From Alloyangia pacifica (GTDB lineage: Bacteria; Pseudomonadota; Alphaproteobacteria; Rhodobacterales; Rhodobacteraceae): DNA of 64,000 nucleotides. Location: contig NZ_FOZW01000013.1 of NCBI RefSeq assembly GCF_900116195.1, forward strand, positions 163,098 to 227,097, given 5' to 3'. Positions 58,787-64,000 of the stretch are shown piece after piece. Positions within the stretch are counted from its first letter, which is position 1. Each line of letters opens with the position of its first letter. A model generated the notes under the pieces. That model had not been told where the DNA came from. It worked only from the letters and a program-made list of their open reading frames with translations, and searched no databases. A program made the translations under genes and the position numbers.

Positions 58787-60685
58787 ATGGGCTACAAGGA
58801 CATCTACGACAGCTGGGCATCCAACCCCGAAGACTTCTGGATGCGGGCCGCCGAGGCGATCGACTGGGACAAGGCCCCCTCGAAGGCGCTCTTCGACAAG
58901 GGCGAGGGCATGTTCGAATGGTTCGCCGACGGGATGACCAACACCTGCTGGAATGCTGTCGACCGTCACGTCGAGAACGGCCGCGGCGAGCAGGTGGCGA
59001 TCATCTGGGACAGCCCGATCACCCATACCAAGCGCGAGATCACCTATGTCGAGCTGCGCAACCGCGTTGCCACTCTGGCCGGTGCGCTGCGCGCCAAGGG
59101 CGTCGAGAAGGGCGACCGCGTCATCATCTACATGCCGATGATCCCAGAGGCGCTCGAGGCGATGCTCGCCTGCGCCCGGCTCGGCGCGATCCATTCCGTG
59201 GTCTTCGGCGGTTTTGCCGCGCATGAGTTGGCGGTGCGCATCGACGACGCCAAGCCCAAGTGCATCATCGCCGCCTCCTGCGGGCTCGAGCCGAACCGCG
59301 TGGTGCACTACAAGCCGCTGCTCGACGGCGCGGTCGACCAGGCCACCCACAAGCCCGACTTCTGCGTGATCTTCCAGCGCGAACAGGAGGTGGCGACGCT
59401 GACTCCGGGCCGCGACGTGAACTGGCACGGCTTCCAGTACGGCGTCGAGCCCGCCGAATGCGTGCCGGTCGAGGGCAACCACCCGGCGTATATCCTCTAC
59501 ACCTCCGGCACCACCGGCCAGCCCAAGGGCGTCGTGCGCCACACCGGCGGGCATCTGGTGGCGCTGAACTGGACGATGAAGAACATCTACAATGTCGAGC
59601 CGGGAGACCGCTTCTGGGCGGCCTCGGACGTCGGTTGGGTCGTCGGTCACAGCTACATCTGCTACGCGCCGCTGATCCACGGCAACACCACCATCGTCTT
59701 CGAGGGCAAGCCCATCGGCACCCCTGACGCGGGCACCTTCTGGCGGGTGATCTCCGAACACAAGGTGAAGAGCTTCTTCACCGCGCCCACGGCCTTCCGC
59801 GCGGTGAAGCGCGAGGATCCCAAGGGCGACTTCGTCGGCAAATACGACCTCAGCTGCCTGAACGCGGTCTACCTTGCCGGAGAACGCGCCGATCCGGACA
59901 CCATCCAATGGGCGCAGAGCCAGCTCAAGGTGCCGGTGATCGACCACTGGTGGCAGACCGAGACCGGCTTTGCCATCGCCGCCAACCCGCTGGGGATCGA
60001 GGAACTGCCGGTCAAGCTGGGCTCGCCGTCGGTTCCCATGCCGGGCTACGACGTGCGTATCCTCGACGAGGGCGGCCACGAGGTGAAGGACGGCGAGCTG
60101 GGAGCCATCGCCATCAAGCTGCCGCTGCCGCCGGGCACGCTGCCGACGCTGTGGAATGCCGAGGAGCGCTTCAAGTCCGCCTATCTCACCCATTTCCCCG
60201 GGTACTACGAGACCGGCGACGCGGGGATGAAGGACGAGGATGGCTATCTCTACATCATGTCCCGCACCGACGACGTGATCAACGTGGCCGGCCACCGGCT
60301 CTCGACCGGCGCGATGGAGGAGGTGCTGTCGAACCACCCCGATGTTGCCGAATGCGCGGTGATCGGCGTGACCGATCCGCTCAAGGGGCAGCTGCCCATG
60401 GGCTTCCTCTGCCTCAACGCCGGCTGCGACCGGCCGCATGACGAGGTGGTCAAGGAGGCGGTGAAGCTGGTGCGCGACCAGATCGGCCCGGTCGCTGCCT
60501 TCAAGCTCTGCACCGTGGTCGACCGGCTGCCGAAGACCCGCTCGGGCAAGATCCTGCGCGCCACCATGGTGAAGATCGCCGACGGTGCCGAGTTCAAGAC
60601 GCCCGCCACCATCGACGATCCCGCCATCCTCGGCGAGATCCGCGAGGCGGTCACGCCGCTGGGATACGCCAAGGAACCGGCCTGA
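58787..60685 (+). CDS. prpE: Propionyl-CoA/acetyl-CoA synthetase
   Basis: This 632-aa AMP-forming ligase has the P-loop YTSGTTGQPKGV, WQTETG, the hinge region YETGDAGMKDEDGY and the regulatory Lys in PKTRSGKILRA. Overall it is closer to PrpE than to Acs (FGGFAAHELAVRIDDAKPK, ASDVGWVVGHSYI). It activates propionate with ATP and CoA. ATG 58787 follows AGGAGGA; a TTG at 58748 has no such site. Confidence 0.94.
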   Translation: MGYKDIYDSWASNPEDFWMRAAEAIDWDKAPSKALFDKGEGMFEWFADGMTNTCWNAVDRHVENGRGEQVAIIWDSPITHTKREITYVELRNRVATLAGALRAKGVEKGDRVIIYMPMIPEALEAMLACARLGAIHSVVFGGFAAHELAVRIDDAKPKCIIAASCGLEPNRVVHYKPLLDGAVDQATHKPDFCVIFQREQEVATLTPGRDVNWHGFQYGVEPAECVPVEGNHPAYILYTSGTTGQPKGVVRHTGGHLVALNWTMKNIYNVEPGDRFWAASDVGWVVGHSYICYAPLIHGNTTIVFEGKPIGTPDAGTFWRVISEHKVKSFFTAPTAFRAVKREDPKGDFVGKYDLSCLNAVYLAGERADPDTIQWAQSQLKVPVIDHWWQTETGFAIAANPLGIEELPVKLGSPSVPMPGYDVRILDEGGHEVKDGELGAIAIKLPLPPGTLPTLWNAEERFKSAYLTHFPGYYETGDAGMKDEDGYLYIMSRTDDVINVAGHRLSTGAMEEVLSNHPDVAECAVIGVTDPLKGQLPMGFLCLNAGCDRPHDEVVKEAVKLVRDQIGPVAAFKLCTVVDRLPKTRSGKILRATMVKIADGAEFKTPATIDDPAILGEIREAVTPLGYAKEPA

Positions 60686-60705
60686 CCGGGCCAGCCTCCG
60701 GCGTC

Positions 60706-60743
60706 GCGCGTCCTGTCTTGGGAGGGGCAGGGCGCGCCTTTTT
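60706..60743 (+). terminator. Rho-independent terminator after prpE
   Basis: GCGCGTCCTG (60706-60715) pairs with CAGGGCGCGC (60728-60737) with one G-U pair, followed by TTTTT. Confidence 0.8.
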
Positions 60744-60866
60744 CCCTCCACAGTGTTCGCCACCCGCACCAAGCGGCAGCGGCGGCAGCCCGCCTGCTCG
60801 CGCAGGCGTGTGATCCCGCTCCGGCGGTGCGTGCTACGCTCACGCCATGTGGAGAGGAGATCCCCG

Positions 60867-61760
60867 ATGAACGAACAGACCCGGATGACCGCGAAGGACT
60901 TCAGCCCGGAACTTCTGGAGCTCTACGACTTCTACGCCCATGGCATGATCACCAAGCGCGAGTTCCTCGACCGCGCCGGCAAGTTCGCCATCGGCGGGCT
61001 TACCGCCGCCGCGATCCTGTCGATGATGAGCCCCGATTACGCGCTGGCCGAGCAGGTCAGCTTCAACGATCCCGACATTCTCGCCGAGTGGATCACCTAT
61101 CCCTCGCCGAACGGTCACGGCGAGATGCGGGCCTACCTCGTGCGCCCCACCGGCCGCGAGACCGCGCCGGGCGTGGTGGTTGTACACGAGAACCGCGGCC
61201 TCAATCCCTATATCCAGGACGTCGCGCGGCGGCTCGGCAAGGCCGGGTTCATCGCGCTGGCGCCGGACGGGCTCACGCCGCTCGGCGGCTATCCCGGCAA
61301 CGACGAGGAAGGCCGGGCGCTGCAACAGCAGGTCGATGGCGAGAAACTGATGAATGACTTCTTCGCCGCCGTGGAATTCCTGATGGCCCATGATGCGGTG
61401 ACCGGAAAGGTCGGCATCACCGGCTTCTGCTACGGTGGCGGTGTCGCCAATGCGGCGGCGGTGGCCTATCCCGAGCTGGGCGCCGCGGTGCCCTTCTACG
61501 GCCGGCAAGCCGCGGCCGAGGACGTGCCGAAGATCGAGGCGCCGATCCTGCTGCACTACGGCGCGCTCGACGAGCGAGTGAACGCCGGCTGGCCCGCCTA
61601 CAAGGAGGCGCTGGAGGCCAACGGCAAAACCTTCGAGGCGCATATCTACGAGGGGGCCAATCATGGCTTCCACAATGACTCGACGCCCCGCTACGACGCC
61701 GAGGCGGCAGAGCTTGCGTGGTCACGTACCGTAGATTGGTTCAACCGGCATCTCGCCTGA
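60867..61760 (+). CDS. Dienelactone hydrolase family protein
   Basis: This 297-aa alpha/beta hydrolase has the Cys nucleophile elbow GFCYGGG, VVVHENRGLN and the late ANHGFHND His. The N-terminus (KREFLDRAGKFAIGGLTAAA) looks like a Tat-like export signal, so it may act in the periplasm. Substrate unknown. Confidence 0.88.
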   Translation: MNEQTRMTAKDFSPELLELYDFYAHGMITKREFLDRAGKFAIGGLTAAAILSMMSPDYALAEQVSFNDPDILAEWITYPSPNGHGEMRAYLVRPTGRETAPGVVVVHENRGLNPYIQDVARRLGKAGFIALAPDGLTPLGGYPGNDEEGRALQQQVDGEKLMNDFFAAVEFLMAHDAVTGKVGITGFCYGGGVANAAAVAYPELGAAVPFYGRQAAAEDVPKIEAPILLHYGALDERVNAGWPAYKEALEANGKTFEAHIYEGANHGFHNDSTPRYDAEAAELAWSRTVDWFNRHLA

Positions 61761-61781
61761 CCGGGCCCGCGTGCCCGGTCA
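61758..61781. terminator. Stem-loop joining two convergent stop codons
   Basis: TGACCGGGC (61758-61766) and GCCCGGTCA (61773-61781) form a perfect 9-bp stem. It contains the stop codons of both convergent genes. Likely shared terminator; no U-tract. Confidence 0.55.
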
Positions 61782-62822
61782 CTCGGCGCGGGGCAGCAGC
61801 ACCCCCACGGCAAGCTCCGGCTCGGCTCCGCCGCCCTGCGCCTTGCGGTATTCGGCGGGGGTGATGCCGCGCTCGGCCTTCAGGGTGCGCGACAGGTGTG
61901 GCCCGTCGCAGAAACCGCAGGCCAGCGCCACCTCGGTCACCGAGGCATCGCTGCTGCGCAAGCGGATCAGCGCGCGTTCCAGCCGCAGCTCCAGGTAGGC
62001 CTTCAGCGGGGTCTGGTTGAGGTCCGACAGGAAACGCCGCTCCAGCGTGCGCCGCGACGTGCCGAGATCCCGGGCGATGTCGTCGATGGGTTTCGGCATC
62101 TCGATGTGCTGCTGCATGCGGAGCACCGCGCGTTTCACCAGCTCGTCGCGGGCGCGGCGGGTGAGGGCCTGTCCGGGCTGCGCCTTCTCGCCGCTCATCG
62201 CCTCGTCGATCATCATGATGTTGAGGCTCTTGATCGCCGCCGACTGGCCGATATGGCGCTGCACGAGAAACGCCGCGAGATGCGCCGCCCCGTGCCCGCC
62301 GGAACAGGTCAGCCGGTCGCGGTCGACCACGAAGATCTGGTCCGAGACGGGGGTTTCCGCCTCGAAACGGTCCATGAAGTCCTGATGGTGGAACCAGCTC
62401 ACGCAGCAGCGGTAGCCCTTGAGCAGCCCCAGCTCCTGCAGGATGAAGACGCCGGTGCAGAGACCCACCACCGGCACTCCCGCCGCTGCCTGCCGCCTGA
62501 GGTAGGCCAGCTCGGCGGGGCTCAGCGCCACCTCGTCGCTGATCAGCCCGCCGACCACCACAAGGTAGTCATAGCTGCCTGCATTGCGCAGCCGCGTGTC
62601 GGGCTGCACCCGGACCCCGCAGCTCGAGCGCACCGGCCCGAGCGTGTCCGACAGCACCGTCCATTCGCAAAGAATGGGGCGGGACATGTCGGCCTCGTCC
62701 GCCGCGAGGCGCAGAACGTCGACGAAATTGGCGAAGGCCGAGAGGGTGAAACGCCCCGCGAGCAGGAAGGCGACACGCAGGCGCTTGTTGGGCTGGGCAG
62801 GGGGCATGGCGGAATTCTTCAT
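61779..62822 (-). CDS. GlxA-type AraC-family regulator
   Basis: This roughly 347-aa protein has an N-terminal DJ-1/PfpI-like (amidotransferase-fold) domain (VVGGLISDEVALSPAELAYL, CTGVFILQELGLL) and a C-terminal AraC double helix-turn-helix (IARDLGTSRRTLERRF; TEVALACGFCDGPHLSRTLKAE). ATG 62822 (MKNSAMPPAQ) was preferred. Related GbdR/SouR-type regulators activate glycine betaine or sarcosine catabolism, which fits the divergent sarcosine oxidase gene. Confidence 0.9.
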   Translation of the reverse strand: MKNSAMPPAQPNKRLRVAFLLAGRFTLSAFANFVDVLRLAADEADMSRPILCEWTVLSDTLGPVRSSCGVRVQPDTRLRNAGSYDYLVVVGGLISDEVALSPAELAYLRRQAAAGVPVVGLCTGVFILQELGLLKGYRCCVSWFHHQDFMDRFEAETPVSDQIFVVDRDRLTCSGGHGAAHLAAFLVQRHIGQSAAIKSLNIMMIDEAMSGEKAQPGQALTRRARDELVKRAVLRMQQHIEMPKPIDDIARDLGTSRRTLERRFLSDLNQTPLKAYLELRLERALIRLRSSDASVTEVALACGFCDGPHLSRTLKAERGITPAEYRKAQGGGAEPELAVGVLLPRAE

Positions 62823-62890
62823 GGTGTGGCGGAATCGTACAGGAGCGGCGCGCGCGGGGGAAGGGGGCAATGGGTATCACGTCAGCGCGT

Positions 62891-62960
62891 CGAGCCTCTG
62901 CCCGTGGTCTGGCGTCGCAACGATCGAGCTCAGCGCCTCTTCCCTGCCAATCCCGAGCTT
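62891..62960 (+). repeat. Possible decayed third copy of the 163-bp repeat (5' part)
   Basis: TCTGCCCGTGG and GCAACG match copy 1 in the same order and spacing, but the flanks are diverged, so this is weak. It lies in the 438-bp gap between the GlxA regulator and soxB, which otherwise contains the dyad at 63153-63201. Confidence 0.35.
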
Positions 62961-63152
62961 CCTGCGAAGGCCGCGAACGCGTTGCAGAACGCGGGGCTGG
63001 CACGCCCTGAGGCCGGCGCTCTTTTACGCGGCGCACGCCCGGCGCGACGGAACGGGGCCTCTATCGGCCCGTCCCGATAGCGCCATGAGCACCGGCCGTT
63101 CGCCGAGCGCCCTCAGCTTTTTCCGCGCGGCTGGGTCGAGGGTCAGAAAACT

Positions 63153-63201
63153 GACACATGACGCTTCAGTTCATTTTTGGTGGCGCGATTCTTCATGTGT
63201 C
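63153..63201. promoter_or_regulatory. Long-spaced dyad upstream of sarcosine oxidase
   Basis: GACACATGA (63153-63161) and TCATGTGTC (63193-63201) are perfect 9-bp inverted arms 31 bp apart, 60 bp before the soxB start. Candidate site for the GlxA-type regulator, or a binding pair for a dimer. Confidence 0.5.
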
Positions 63202-63260
63202 GGCGCATCCAATGACCTACCAAGGATCCCCAGCACTCCCACCACAGCCGGGGCCCGCCG

Positions 63261-64000
63261 ATGACGCGCTTCAACGCCTTCACCCTTCTCAAGAACGCCG
63301 TGACCGGTCACAAGGACTGGACGGAGCAATGGCCTGACAGCCAGCCGAAGGCCGCGTATGACGTGGTGATCGTCGGGGCGGGCGGGCATGGTCTGGGCGC
63401 GGCCTATTACCTTGCGACGCAGCACGGGATCACCAATATCGCGGTGATCGACAAGGGCTGGCTCGGCGGCGGCAACACCGGGCGCAACACCACGATCATC
63501 CGCTCGAACTACCTCTACGACGAGAGCGCGCGGCTGTTCGATCACTCGGTGGACCTGTGGCAGAACCTCACCCAGGAGCTGAACTACAACGTCATGTACT
63601 CCAACCGCGGCGTGCTGATGTTGGCGCACAACGTGCATGACGTGCAGAGCTTCAAGCGCCACGTGCACGCCAACCGCCTCAACGGCGTCGACAACCGCTG
63701 GCTGACGCCGGAGGAGTGCAAGGAATACTGCCCGCCGATCAACATCTCCAAGGACGCACGCTACCCGGTCATGGGCGGCGCGCTGCAGGAGCGGGCGGGC
63801 ACGGCGCGGCACGACGCGGTGGCCTGGGGCTATGCCCGCGGCGCGGCGGCGCGCGGCGTCGACATCATCCAGAACTGCGCGGTGACGGCGATCCGCCGCA
63901 ACCCCGACGGCTCGGTGGCGGGCGTGGAGACCGAGAAGGGCTTCATCAAGGCGGGCAAGGTCGCGGTCTCGGCCTCGGGCCACAACACCCAGGTGATGGC
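63261..64000 (+). CDS. soxB: Sarcosine oxidase beta subunit, 5' part
   Basis: The gene runs off the right edge; 246 residues are visible. It has the FAD-binding motif YDVVIVGAGGHGLGAAYYLA and the region GNTGRNTTIIRSNYLYDES of SoxB, which holds covalent flavin in the heterotetrameric enzyme. It oxidises sarcosine to glycine with methyl transfer to tetrahydrofolate. The ATG at 63261 lacks a strong ribosome-binding site. Confidence 0.95.
   Translation, partial: MTRFNAFTLLKNAVTGHKDWTEQWPDSQPKAAYDVVIVGAGGHGLGAAYYLATQHGITNIAVIDKGWLGGGNTGRNTTIIRSNYLYDESARLFDHSVDLWQNLTQELNYNVMYSNRGVLMLAHNVHDVQSFKRHVHANRLNGVDNRWLTPEECKEYCPPINISKDARYPVMGGALQERAGTARHDAVAWGYARGAAARGVDIIQNCAVTAIRRNPDGSVAGVETEKGFIKAGKVAVSASGHNTQVM

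Overview
This is high-GC, densely coded chromosomal DNA from a heterotrophic alphaproteobacterium, most likely a marine or soil Rhodobacteraceae (Roseobacter/Salipiger-like). The evidence is a glpSTPQV-type glycerol ABC operon, TRAP and polyamine-type ABC transporters, a Hint-domain protein, an sfsA-map neighbourhood, a malic enzyme/phosphotransacetylase fusion and a sarcosine oxidase gene. The genus is an inference; no rRNA or tRNA gene lies in the window. I found no insertion sequence, phage gene or CRISPR array.

Layout. 1-3085: the end of a class III cyclase-like gene, a PAS hybrid histidine kinase and an OmpR-type regulator. 3178-6949: a single-domain globin, a 43-aa membrane peptide, a cysteine synthase-glutaredoxin fusion, an MFS permease and a small membrane protein. 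7116-14449: a TRAP transporter divergent from a DapA-family aldolase, a GntR regulator and a cytoplasmic GH78 alpha-L-rhamnosidase. 14463-20223: a LuxR-type regulator divergent from a polyamine-type ABC transporter and an SDR. 20240-31207: glycerol uptake and oxidation (glpD-S-T-small ORF-P-Q-DUF2160-V, terminator, glpK) with divergent glpR. 31251-34045: sfsA, mscS, map. 34092-38940: a LysR regulator divergent from a DUF1185 protein, alpha/beta hydrolase, luciferase-like monooxygenase and aldehyde dehydrogenase. 38968-47860: a TauE/SafE exporter, then a co-directional run of serine acetyltransferase, VOC protein, M20 amidohydrolase, LysR, beta-hydroxyacid dehydrogenase, aldehyde dehydrogenase and a DUF3100 membrane-protein pair. 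47974-54829: an enoyl reductase-like enzyme with a TetR regulator, then mixed housekeeping genes (GNAT, FMN reductase, MaoC, HAD, mutarotase-like, Mn pyrophosphatase, DUF3072). 55012-60685: malic enzyme, Hint protein, an AT-rich island and propionyl-CoA synthetase. 60867-64000: dienelactone hydrolase, a GlxA-type AraC regulator and the start of sarcosine oxidase beta.

The genes form several substrate-capture modules, most with a local regulator and a nearby dyad that could be its operator. Glycerol enters by the ABC system, GlpK phosphorylates it and GlpD oxidises it. PrpE feeds propionyl-CoA metabolism and its upstream region carries a cluster of TTTGCAAA-type boxes.

The most unusual signals are a 163-bp repeat present in two inverted copies inside the glycerol locus (with a possible decayed third copy near 62.9 kb), a 72-aa ORF translationally coupled on both sides within the glp operon, the CysK-Grx fusion beside a globin, two uncharacterised catabolic clusters (34-39 kb and 40-48 kb), and the TTTGCAAA cluster before prpE.
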